Shown: positions 1 to 12,100 of the stretch, piece after piece
How the letters are laid out: each line of letters starts with the position of its first letter
Numbering within the stretch: the stretch's first letter is position 1
From: Scolanthus callimorphus
Lineage: Eukaryota > Cnidaria > Anthozoa > Actiniaria > Edwardsiidae
Length of the DNA stretch: 64,000 bases
Reading direction: 5' to 3'
Assembly (NCBI GenBank): GCA_033964015.1
Contig: CM066922.1
Location: 22,120,507-22,184,506, forward strand
Translations under genes and position numbers: made by a program
The notes under the pieces: model-generated
Told to the model about the DNA's origin: nothing
Database searches by the model: none
What the model saw: the letters and a program-made list of their open reading frames with translations, nothing else

Positions 1-127
1 AAACAACGATACTTGACAAGGAAATTCTTTTTGTTTCTTTGTCAAGGAAAAGTTTCTCATTTTGACGACACTTTAGTCCAAGATATTACAAAATATTTCA
101 TATTTTTTAAATTCTCCTTCCTTCCAG

Positions 128-172
128 GTTCTTCCATCCATTGCTCTTCTAGTGCTTCATAATGACAAAGAG
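128..172 (+). CDS. Importin alpha exon: end of ARM4
   Basis: Fifteen codons in phase 0 between acceptor ttccag and donor gtaaga, reading [15 protein letters not shown]. This matches the KPNA segment just before the ARM5 'LADxCW' motif. It is too short to show as an open frame. Confidence 0.88.
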
Positions 173-3100
173 GTAAGATAACTGAAACGTTTGAAAAAAT
201 TACACCAAAAATTACAAAATTACTGAACCTGTGTCCTATAAATGCGCCTTTGCTATAATGTGTTTGTTGCATTTAACAGTGTACGCCAATACAGTAATAC
301 TTTCAAAATAACACCATTTGTTTGATGGATTTAAATTCCATGAGATTTAGATGGGTAAAGTTCACTTCTTTTACCGTTACCTCATTTGGCATAGACTTTT
401 ATTGGACACACAGTCAAACTTTGTGACCAGCTTCTACTACCATTTGCATCCATCCATGAAGTGTGACGATTTTTTCCTGTTAGTTTATGTTTCAAATGTG
501 CATGTTTTGTCGAGAAGAAGTCATGTTTCTCGCTTGCTGATGAAATCCCTGAATGCAATCTGCAAATCCTAATTGTATAATCTTCATGAACAGTTTTTCT
601 TTGTTCCACAGATTCTAGCTGATGCATGCTGGGCCCTGTCTTATTTGACAGATGGAGCAAACGACAGGATTCAGTTGGTCCTGGAGGCTGGTATTCTCCC
701 CAAACTTGTTGAACTTCTGGGCTACCCTGATGTCACTGTACTGGTGAGCAGAATTTGAACACGAAGTGCTTTGAGCTTAGTGAATGCACACCATCCTCAT
801 ACCCACAGTTCCTGAGAACCTAGTTAACAGACATGCAAAAAATGTGACTCGTTGTGAGAACGTGATTTTCAATCAAAAATATTTCCCACTATTTCTTCGT
901 GGAAGAAACATTGTGCACTATTAAACCAAATGGTTAGGCGATATACACACTTCGCCTCTTGTGTACTCTGATAAATAACAACTAAAATGTTTCAGTAGAC
1001 ATTACTAACCATTGGCATTTGCGTTCAACCCTGAAGCTTGACGATATTTTCGCGTAGGTTTACGTTTCAAACGTGCACGTTTGATGAGAAGTTGTAGCGT
1101 TTCTCGCTCGCTGATTGGCTGCTGTCTTGACTGTTATTTTTCAGCCAATCAGAGTGCGAAAAAAACGCGACTAATTCTCGACCAAACGTACACGTTTGAA
1201 ACGTAAACCTACGCGAAAAAATGGTCACACTTCAGGGTTGAACGCAAATGGTAGTAATAATGGTACTGGCTGAGTTTATTCAGTTTATTCAGTTTACTTA
1301 AACTGTGGCTCTCGGAAATCGAGTAACATGTATTGAAGGCTTGAATTTAAAGTTTGTAATATTTTTATTGTTTTCAGACCCCAGCACTTAGAGCTATTGG
1401 CAACATTGTTACGGGAAGAGATGATCAAACTCAGGTATGGTAAAAAGCTCTGGCCGTGGTTATGTGGAAGAATCATGGTGCAATATTATACCAAACGGTG
1501 ACGGCGTGACGGCGTTTCACCTCTGTGTGTGATTGAGTTTCTGGTTCCAGCTTTGTTCCAATTGCTTTCTCTTACAAATATTGCACGAGGGGAAAACGCA
1601 CGCTTTTAATGTTTATCTTACAAGGCGTTGCTCGCGCACGCACCTCTTCGAAAAATAGCGCGCGCTACCTTGCGCAAAGGGATGCCTGGTGCAAAACAAG
1701 GGAATTATAGAACGATGGCATGAGCCTTTAGCAAAACTTACTATGGTTTCTCTTACAGATGGTGATTGACTGTGGTGCTATGTTCTATTTCCGTGGGCTT
1801 TTGACTCACAAGAAATCCAACATTATCAAGGAAGCAGCTTGGGCGATCTCCAATGTTACAGCAGGAACAGAATATCAAATTCAGGTAGTAGTCGGGTACC
1901 TAAACGCAAAATTTGGGCTGGATCGTGACAGAGCGGACAAAAGCGCCAAACTTTCTATAGAGTTTCTTTGGGACATGAGTAACAAATCTAGGATGGGTGC
2001 CCAAGAAAAAAAGTTCACGTTGCGGAATCAAATGAGAAATACATTTTAGCAGTTGAATGCTGTGCTTGGTAACCAGGCTTTTTCTTACTTTTTTATCATT
2101 GGGTCACTAAAAGTGGATGAATCAGGAACGAATCGAGACAATATCAATATAAACAGTTGTCATTTAGTTTGGCGATATATTTCTTCTAACACGAGACGGC
2201 TTTTAACGATTGCCAGGTTACTAAGCTCGTCTCTAAATTCCATAGTCCATTAGCCTGACGGCTAAAAGTTGGGGACTGGTACCACAACCACAACAATCAT
2301 ATATCAAATTAAAGCTTATCACCAGTAGATTCCAGAAATATTTGATAGCAATGTTTCTGTTGCAGTTTCAGTCAGTCACGTGACCTCATAGAATGCGCAA
2401 TATGCCCATATTGAGAAAAATATACATGCAGCTATTCATTTTTGTTTTTATTCTCAAACTCGTTGAAAATGCATCAAGATTGAAAAAAGGAAAACATAAG
2501 CGTGGAGGAGGTAGGAAAATACAGCCTTAATTTACGTAGAATTTTGAGATTTTATTCCTTCTTTTTCGCGGCCTTAAACTATCAAAACTCGATCTTGTTT
2601 TTCATCAGAGTAGGGCGCGCTGCAGTGTTCCTGTGATTCCTATGTACATGTAGCGGCCATTTGCGGCATTTGCATTTACAGAGATCAGGTGCGCGCAAGT
2701 CAAACTAGCCTTCGCACATTGTACATCTTGAGCACTGCGCTTTACCAATCGGCGTCAATGAGTCGTCATTCCGGGGGGGGGGGGGGGGGGGGGGTCATGC
2801 TTTGGTCATGCTTTGTAGGTCTTCGGAACTCGTGCAATCAGACCGTGCGTTCGACACGGTGTGCCACGCCCACCTCGAAAAGCTCGCTAATCTAGGATCG
2901 TAGGATGCCTCCACAAGTGGTTCGCAAGCTATCTTTCCTCTCGACGTCAACGCGTCGCGGTGAATGTGTGGTCTGAGCCACTGGGAGGTGCTACTGAGGT
3001 GGTTCGCTCATTGGTATCTAGATGCTCCGTTCAATCTTTATATCAATGACGTCCCAGATTGAGACAGTTTCTCACATATTGCCATGTTTGCTGATGAAAC

Positions 3101-6100
3101 CAAGTGCTTTTGAGCAATAAATACCCCATACGGAGTTTAGAAACTGCAGACAGATCAGCGATCTCTTGTTTTCGCCAACCAAATTTGAAAACTTTTGCAT
3201 CAGCCGTAAAGGACGCATCATCCCGAGGTACTACACTCTGGACTGGCAGGGGCAGATAGTGAAAACATGGGACGAAAATGTTCAAACTTCCTCCAGCAAA
3301 TACAGTAAATGTATGGGGAAATCTCCCGAGAAAAGGGGGGCCGCGGCCCCTCAGTGCAAACACATAAAAAGCATTGTCTCGAAAGCAGGCAGTCACTGCT
3401 CAAACAGCTTTCCTCTCGACATCCAGAAGACACTATCTGTCTCTCTTGTATTAGGTCTCATCTGCCTTATGAGAGTCAAAATCTTGACACTTCTGGCAGT
3501 GTAAGCCATTTGGGTACCCGTCAGGGGACGCGGGGTTGTATTGATGATTCGCGTCACTCGTACTCCAAATATGTCGTTCACATAGACGCACATGAGAAAC
3601 CGAGAACGCAATGTGTGAAGTACTCACGACACTGCTGTGAAATGTTACTCATCAGGCACCTTATTTTACAGATCTTTTATGTTTTATAAAGTCGAAACCC
3701 AAGGTTGAAATGGAAGAACCCGTCGTTAAATGACTAAAGCTATTTTTATTAGCAATGATTTGGCGTTTTGTGAATTTACGTTCGAATCATCGTACCAATT
3801 TCTCGTTTGTTCTTCATTTCAATCATTAAATTATTCAAACCAAACATCCGAAAAAAGAAAAAACCTCCTTAGCCGTGTTATTTTCCATGTATTCACAAAT
3901 AAATTGCTAAAAGGGGTTATTTTCAACCAAAATACTTACAGTTTCACTAGTTGTTCGTGGCGGCCGCCATTTTGGAAATACCTGAATGGACGAGGGAGTC
4001 TGGGCACGAGGGATACACTAAACCTTTTGAAACATGCTAAAGTGTTTTCGAAATGCCATTTCTATAGACGATAAATATTTCTGAATGCATGATACAACTT
4101 TGCAAGTGGTTTTTCGTCTTTTTCTTGACATTTAAGGCAAAAATATGATAATTATGATATCCGCCACAGGCAACCCATCACACGAATGTTTCAACAGATT
4201 TTGATCTCTAGTAAAATGAGAAGCAGGGGGGTGCCAACTGGGCACCCATCCTAGGATTGATTAACTAGCCCAAACCAACACGTATACAAATTTTGGCACT
4301 TTTGTCCGCCGTGTCACGATCATTCCGCTAAGGTACCCGACTATAGGGAACGTAGTGTGTGTCGTACCGAGCACCATTTTATTGACCTTGAATAAGAAAA
4401 GTTGGTGCCCTCAGTCGCATCATGGATTATCAAAGCAGGGTGGTGGAAGTAATTGAGAATCGTAAGCCTCAAATTCTCGCCAGAATTCGTAAATCACGAT
4501 CTTTTCCTATTCAAATTGAAAATATCCATTTTCTCCAAAAATAAATCCAATCCCACCCCGTTGGAATTTGTGCTGCCCTCTGTGGGGGCCATGAATTAGG
4601 ACTGGATTGCGCGGAAAAAGGAAAATTACGCGTTTCCGCACAATATTCAGTAGTGATATTTTTGCTGCTCCGTTAGAATGTCTGATTCTCTTTGGTGCTT
4701 ATGCAATTGAGTCAAAACGAAATCCAACATTATTGATCGAATTTTCCATTTTGCAGGCTGTTATAGATTCTGGGCTGGTTCCTCTCGTAGTGGATATACT
4801 GAGAAGGGTGTGTATTGAGAATTTCGCATTTGATCTCATGTTTTGTTCGTTCTAGAATATGTGTTCACATTGACCAGAATAAGTTCCAAGTGCTTTTCGG
4901 CGTACCAGTTGAAATAATGACTGTGCGTCAAAATTCACTGCCATCCTCATTGCGGCAATTTTCATTTCATTATATCCACTTTGAAATCATGTGCGAATCC
5001 TGCAAACTGGGTGGTATTGGTATACGCGCGCGTTCAGAACGTGCCATTTTTGGCGCGTGCATATTACTCAAAATGTGTTTAGGCGCGAACAAATGTTTTC
5101 TGTTGAATGATTTCAAAAAGAATATAATAAAATGGTACTTGAACCCCGTGTCGTGCAATTTGCAAGGTTCAATTACCTTCATTTAGTCATTGGCGCAGGG
5201 TCGATTCCAAAAATCCCTGCATTCTCGTACCCAGAGCTCCCCGGCTCGTCTGCACACAGGAGAGGTTCCGGTGACATCCATTCGAGGGCCTTCTCTGATT
5301 CGCTGATTTTGAACGTTGGTGCATGCGCAGTGGTAGAGCGCCGGGCTTATGTGCGGGTAGCCCCGGCCGGACTAACACTCAGGGTCTTTTCTAAATAATT
5401 GAGAAGAAGGTGCTGCCTTTGCTTTAAAGAGCCTCTGTCAGCCTCCATTTTGTCAGCCTAGCAACATATCGAGACAGAGAAAGCATCCATTTCCATCGGC
5501 TGATTTAGGGAATGCAGTGCAATATTTACGATTGAATTCGATAAATGAATAATAAAACTTTGTTTTTAGAAGACTATTTCAAGATTTCTACACGTAATTC
5601 GTGGTTTCATATTGACTGAAAATAATAATAAAGGAGTGGCTGACAAGGGCTCTTTAATATCTGCAAATGGTTAGACCTTCGCGTCTTCTCGGATAAGGAC
5701 GTTAAACCGTAGGTCCCGTCTCTCATATACACTACACTAACCGGAACCAGAGGGACGTTAAAGAACCACGAGGACCGTCGGAAGTTGCCCAACCTCTGTG
5801 TCACAGAACTCACAATGCTAACACACACTCATGTTTATAAAGCTGGTTTCTATAGGATGAGTTATCCATTAATGTAAAGCGCTTTGAGCCGCGAGGATAA
5901 GCGCTATATAAGCACGGTTACTTTACTTTTACTTTACTTTACTCTCAGTGGCTCTGTATCAAATCTCACATGCGTCAATGGCTTTCACCAGAGCCTCCCT
6001 GCGGGGAGACGAGCACCGGGGAGCTCTGGGTTCGAGAATGAAATCCCTGTAGATTTACATTCTATGCAGCACAGCATCACTGCTAATTCCAGCCATTCAG

Positions 6101-9100
6101 TATTTTGTAATTTGTTGTGCTGCAGGGCGATTTCAAATCCAGAAAAGAGGCGATTTGGGTGATCACCAATTACTGCTCCGGAGCAAACAAAGAACAGGTA
6201 CTGGCAACAGAACGGTATATTTAACAATTATACCTCGAGCCCGAATGGGCTCTGAGTCAATAGGCCGAAGGCCGAATGGGCTATTGACTCAGAGGCCATG
6301 AAACGAGAGGAATAATTGTTTTAGTCAAATCACACTAGTAGGTCAATTTGTATTGCCAAAAGATTTTTTTGTCCTGGTCATTTGCCATTTTCTGGCTTTC
6401 AAATCCGACACTTTTCGTTACTAGTAGACTATAACTTATAGCCTACTAGTAGCTCATCCAATGAGAACGCAGCATTGATAATAGACCACTAGTGTGATTT
6501 GACTAAAAGTTATTATTTCTAAGGGCCTGAGACGCAGCTCTCTTTTCTGTAATTCACGTTCTTTGTTGTAGTTGTTGTGGTCGTAGCCATTACAGCTAGT
6601 TTCTTCGAGTTATCACACTTACAACTCATATAAGAACCCCAACTGGCCGGGAGGAAAAACCAAGTTGCCTATGTACAAAGAAAGGTCGAGGAGCCAGACC
6701 GGTAGCCTCTTCGCAGGCTCTTTTTGTTTCATATGTAGAGCATGCCGGGAATATTGTCTTGCCTTGTGACTCGAGCGCGCACACTTGTATGGGATTCCTG
6801 CACACTCCTTCTTTTAGTGGGGTTCCTGTGTACACTGCATTTACGCGAAAGTTCTCCAAAAAGCGCCAACCAAAAAAAACAAGCCTCAAAACAACGTGCG
6901 CGCGCTTGTCACAGGAAGCCGGCCGCGTGTGTAGAGGGCGCTCGACTGCCCGCACGCGCCTAATAAAGAAAGATTGATAAAACGAAAAGTTCACCAGAAA
7001 CAAAGAGCCTGCGGGAGCGGGGACATGACACAAACCTCGGCGTTGACAAATCTCCCTATTATGCTCAACCTCATCCAATAATTAATTATCTCTCTCTCTC
7101 CAGGTTAAATACCTCCTTCATTGTGATATTATTCCACCGATGTGCGAACAGCTTAAAATTCAGGACCAGAAGGTAGGAATGTTGTCAGAAATTAGAAAAA
7201 GACGAATGATGTTAACTTTCTTGATAAAGCTAGATGGGACGCTTGCAGTTTCTTGTGCTTGTGGCAACCCAATACCCATTCTTTATTTATTTCCGAGGGA
7301 GGCATTGGCCACCTTAATACTAGGACTGGTGGTTCTCTCAGACAATTATTGCTCATAAAAAGATGTCTTTTAGTTTTACATTGCTTGATATTTTATCTCT
7401 TTTTGCAGGCTCTACAAATTCTTCTAGATGGCTTCGGAAGTTTGCTAAACGTAAGCGATTGTGCTTTCTTCCACGGTTTTATGATGAAACCAGTTTTATC
7501 CCATTCTGCTACATGATATGTGTTTATAAGATCGCTTGCTATTTCTTACCAATGCCTGTTGCATTTTTAAACCGCACGGGAGGGGGGGATCACCACTCGT
7601 GAATCAGACCCCCTCCCCTTCCCCCCAATACCCCTGGAAAATCTATTATGAGATAAAATGTCCCTGGAAAGTCACCTTTTTTACGTCTCCTCGGAATTTT
7701 AAAGCGCCAGACGCCCCGTCCCGTGAAATTCCCAGAGTCCAATTCCCCCCCCCCCCCCCCCCCCCCCCTGAATGCAGTACAATGCATGAGCGAACGTGGA
7801 CTAAAAGTTGTGCTTCAACAAATAAGAATGTCAAATGATTATCGTTATAGAGTGCCAATAATATCGAGGGAATGCTGGATTTCTGCTTGGACAAAATTGA
7901 CGAGCATGAAGGTAGGGATTATGCTGTTTTATCTACTTTTGAGCTAACGTGGACAGCAACCTTCTTTCTCACCTTTTTGGCTTGAATATATGCACGTTTT
8001 GTCGACTTTTTGTACCGTTTTATTTTATTTGTTTTTTAGACGTAATATTCGTCGTCTTTCATTTTTTGATAAATTTCTTTTACCCTAAATCATATTTAAT
8101 TCTATTTTTCTTCCTTTTTACTATCCTCAATGCTCTATACGTGAAACGTGATTTATCTATCGATTTTTTTGGGGGGGCTTCATCCCCCAGCTTTTGTTAA
8201 CTCTGTCATGATAAGTACCCCCTTTGCAAGGCCCCCGTTTTGTAGATGTGGATGAAGGCAAGCACTCTTTGGCTTTTTTTCCTGGCCGGTCAGCTCACGA
8301 GAGCTACTGGGAAAGTTTCAGGGATGCTCATAAGATGATCAGTAGGTTTCAAAGCATAATATTCAACTTGTTTCGACACGGTGTTCAACATCATTCGACA
8401 ATAAGCCTAGCTGGAGTTTAAATTTCGTATTCAGTGCGCATGCGATTTTAGTCCGAATTGTTTGTTGAACTTCTCTATGTTCTTATTATTCTTATAATTA
8501 TAAACATGTGGAGATTCGGTACTTGGTATGCGCTTGGGTCGCTGGTCACCGAACAAATCGCTGGCTCGTAAAACGAGAAACCGCTGAAATGTTTTTCGTT
8601 TGCGGGCGACGAAATGACGCGAACGCTGTCCGCTTTCGCGGGATTTTTCTCCTCGTACTTTATATCCAGCAGTAGGGAAACAGTGCACCTAATTCGGAGT
8701 GTGCGCCGCGTTGTCAGGTTTATGAAGATTTCAATCGCCAGAAGAGATAAACACACTATCTTGTTATTCATAAGTTTTTAATTACAAACTCTTAAAACGA
8801 AGGTTAAATACAACGAGCCCAATTATTATGAGATTAGATAAGTTTGAAACTTCGTTATCGCGCAAATTATTATATGCAATTTAGGTTCCTGGAAAGAAAA
8901 AGCTAAAATTCAAGTCGACCATCCAAAGAGTCATCTACGGCAAGCAACTTCATTAGAGAAGGAGACTGGAGGACAGAAGACAGCTGTAAAGTAGAAAAAA
9001 TATATTTATAAATACTGTTTCATTATTTTGTCTGCAGCATAAAGATACACACAAACAAACATAAGAATCTAAATTATTTTTGTGATTAAATGTGGTCAGC

Positions 9101-12100
9101 TAAATTAGAGGAGGAAAGAACTAGGATATTGAATACAAATTGTAAACAAAATGTGCAGCCAGATTTGCGGGTTTACCCCCGTGTAAGAACCATTCCCAGA
9201 GGACATCATTGTTGTGTTCAGTTATTTCATCGTGATTCGTTCTAGTAAACAAAAGAGGCTTTGTGACGCAACTCATGAACAATACACAGTCCGTGTAGCC
9301 AGATTGGCAGAGATCATGGTCAAAAAATATGCAAATTAACTTTGACAGAAGCATAAGAAATTAGTACAATCATCACTTTTATTCGCAAAAGGCAAATTTT
9401 GACACAATTAATAGCGCTTAGAACCAATTCAAGAATATATGTGTTTTGTAATCATGGACAATTTAGACCGGTTCAAATACTGGTTTCTGAACAGCAACTG
9501 AAATAATTGTTATAGAGTTGCTATAATTGTACGTGCTTATACGAAGTAAATCTACAATTTCACCGAATGACTGATTGTCCCGATCGTAGTTTGTCAAGAG
9601 ACTGCCAACATAGTTAAACTAAAAAAAATATTTACTGGCCATCACAGAAACATATGACACTGAAACCACTAATTCCCCAACTACAACCTGTTCGTCGCTA
9701 ACTGACCCAAAGCTATTCCATACAAAAGTTGAGGGCAAAGGCGATTTTTTCTGAATTTGGTTTGGAGGTAACGTGAGAAATAGAGACTTGAACTATACAT
9801 TTCTGTTTTTAAATCACCGGTTCAGCCCTTGGTACCATGATCTGCGAGCTATGCATTCATGGTTTAATTTGCTAGGTGAACGATTTGAGCAAATTTAAAA
9901 CTAAATGCCTCGGCAATGACCGACTCCGAATGGACAACAATGCAGTTTAAAAAGATAAATGAAGCAAATTAACTCACCTTTTCGCTTTTATATATTTGTA
10001 GTTTACGTCGATGTCAACAAACAATCTCTCAATGGTGCTGTTATAACATAACAATGGCCGCCATGTTTGATACGAAGGACTTAGTCTCTGGCCATACTGA
10101 GAAGGACGAGAAGCGTATTTTTCGACCATGTTGAGCCGCTATTTGAAGCATCCTAAGCATCGACCGGCCTTTTGAATGACAATAGGATAATGCCGAGGAA
10201 TATTTTAAGCATCTTCAGCAACATTTACGCAGAAATAGGCCAGAGAAATCGATGGGACAAACCGAAACGTAACGCTCCACTCTGACCAGATTCCATTCCC
10301 TTTGGCTTTCTAGCGCATGCGTAGAACTTATTCTCCACCTCTTATAATTATATAGCCAGCTCGAAATCCCATTGTGCCGGCAGATCGATTTTTCTTGAAT
10401 CGTCCAATTATTTTTTAATTGGATCGCGCGCGCTCTAATTGGACAGTTCGCGCTAAAATTGGACAGTTTGGGTTTGAACATGGATGTTATATAATTAATA
10501 AATAACAGGACTCCATGCTTGTCCAATTAAGAAAAAAAATGATGATTCCTCGGCCTGCGGCCTCGTCCAATTTTGGAGTTCCTCTGAATCATCCAATTTT
10601 TCTTAATTGGACAGCATGGAGTCCTATTATATATACTTATTGGGACTTTGAAATAGAGGTACCACTGTATTGTCAAACGTTACAGCTGTTTTGAGTATTC
10701 TGCAAACTCTCGAGATCGATTTCCAACCATCAAACTGCTTTCTGGCTTCCGTCAATCAAACTTTGAAACTCTTTGGAGTACATAGAATTCAGTTATTCGC
10801 CATCCTAGTGAAATGCCCCAACATACAGCATATTTTACTATCTTTTTCTAAACAAATGGCCTAACTTACGGTCGGCTTCCCGAGAGTTTGATTGACGGAA
10901 GCCAGATCGCCATTGGAAGTCGAACGCGAGAGTTCCCAGAATACTCAAAACAGCTGTAAATGAAGAGTGAACTGGTTTGGCTCAGCCTTCACAGTCTACG
11001 TCACCTGTTAGACTTTGGTTTTCAAGTGTCGCCATGTTGTGTTTCAGCAGAAACATATAACTTAGTTGAAACATGTAACGGCGAACCAAGCTGCGGGTTA
11101 TTCGTGGCCAGTTTATGACCATATTTGGTCAATAATGAACTCTCGACTGGTAACCCAAGCAGGTTTTCTCTTCATAATATTTCATTTTTCGCTCAAATGA
11201 AGTAGAGCAACAGTGGTAAGTGATAATATGCTAACATTTAACATCTTCAAGTCTTGCAACAACATTATTTTCAAAATCTGTTCAATTGTTTATTCTGCGA
11301 ATATTCCGCAGCTTGGCACTAAAGCAATGTATGTTTGTTACACGTTTCAACTCACTTATATGTTTCTGGTTTCAGGCATTGATAGCCTAGAGCGGTTACA
11401 AGAAAATGGCAACAAACAGATCTATCTTTCCGCCAAGACGCTCATCGAGAAGTATTTCTCCGACGAAGTAAGTCTTATGATTGAGTCGTTGCTTGTGATC
11501 TTTTTTTAAAAATACAGTTAGGTCTTATTTCATTTTATCATTTTATTTTATAAGGAAATTTTCACTCTGTATATGACATTATTTGGATCCTGTATTTATT
11601 TCAGGCATTTCCACTCTATATTGTGGCCGTAACTTGATCATGAGAAATGTACTGTTCCACTATTTCCGTTACACCCTATCCAGGAACCTGGAATTCCCAC
11701 AGAGCCATTTGCATCCTTGGGATTTCCAGTTGGCCATGAGAGAACTGGGAATTTCCTCAACTTTTCTTAGAAGGGTCATGAAAGAGCCTGGATCTCCACA
11801 GGGATAGAATAATATCTATAAATTTAGTGCTCCGCGATAGGTTGTACGGCTATTATTACCATCTAGCGAATAGGTTACATTGAAAGGCGGGGTACATAGT
11901 TACAAATAGAGCAGATTTCGTATGACTGTGAAAAGTACCGTGACAAAGTTGTTCCGCGCCGCAACCGCGACTGCGCGATTTCATTCCATTTACAGCAGGC
12001 CAGGTTCCGTACCGCCACTGCGACAGTACCGCGCCGTACCGCGACACTTTTCACAGTCATACGAAATCTGCTCTAGCTGTGTTTGTCTCGCCTTTCAATG

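Larger units (their letters stand above)
1889..4343. mobile_element. Element with long inverted arms, 2.45 kb, in importin intron
   Basis: Left arm 1889-2005 (tagtcgggtacc, gcggacaaaag, ctaggatgggtgccca) is repeated inverted at 4238-4343 (tgggcacccatcctag, cttttgtccgcc, ggtacccgacta). The interior holds a decayed LINE fragment and a G run. No transposase was recognised. It may be one element or two inverted copies of a shorter one. Confidence 0.6.
5220..6040. mobile_element. MULE-like MITE with 9-bp target duplication, carrying nested insertions
   Basis: Inverted ends cattctcgtacccagagctcc and gagctctgggttcgagaatg, flanked on both sides by the exact 9-bp direct repeat aaatccctg (5211-5219 and 6041-6049). 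Nine-base duplications are typical of Mutator-like elements. A cleaner copy lies at 24473-24693. The interior was later hit by a SINE. Confidence 0.85.
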
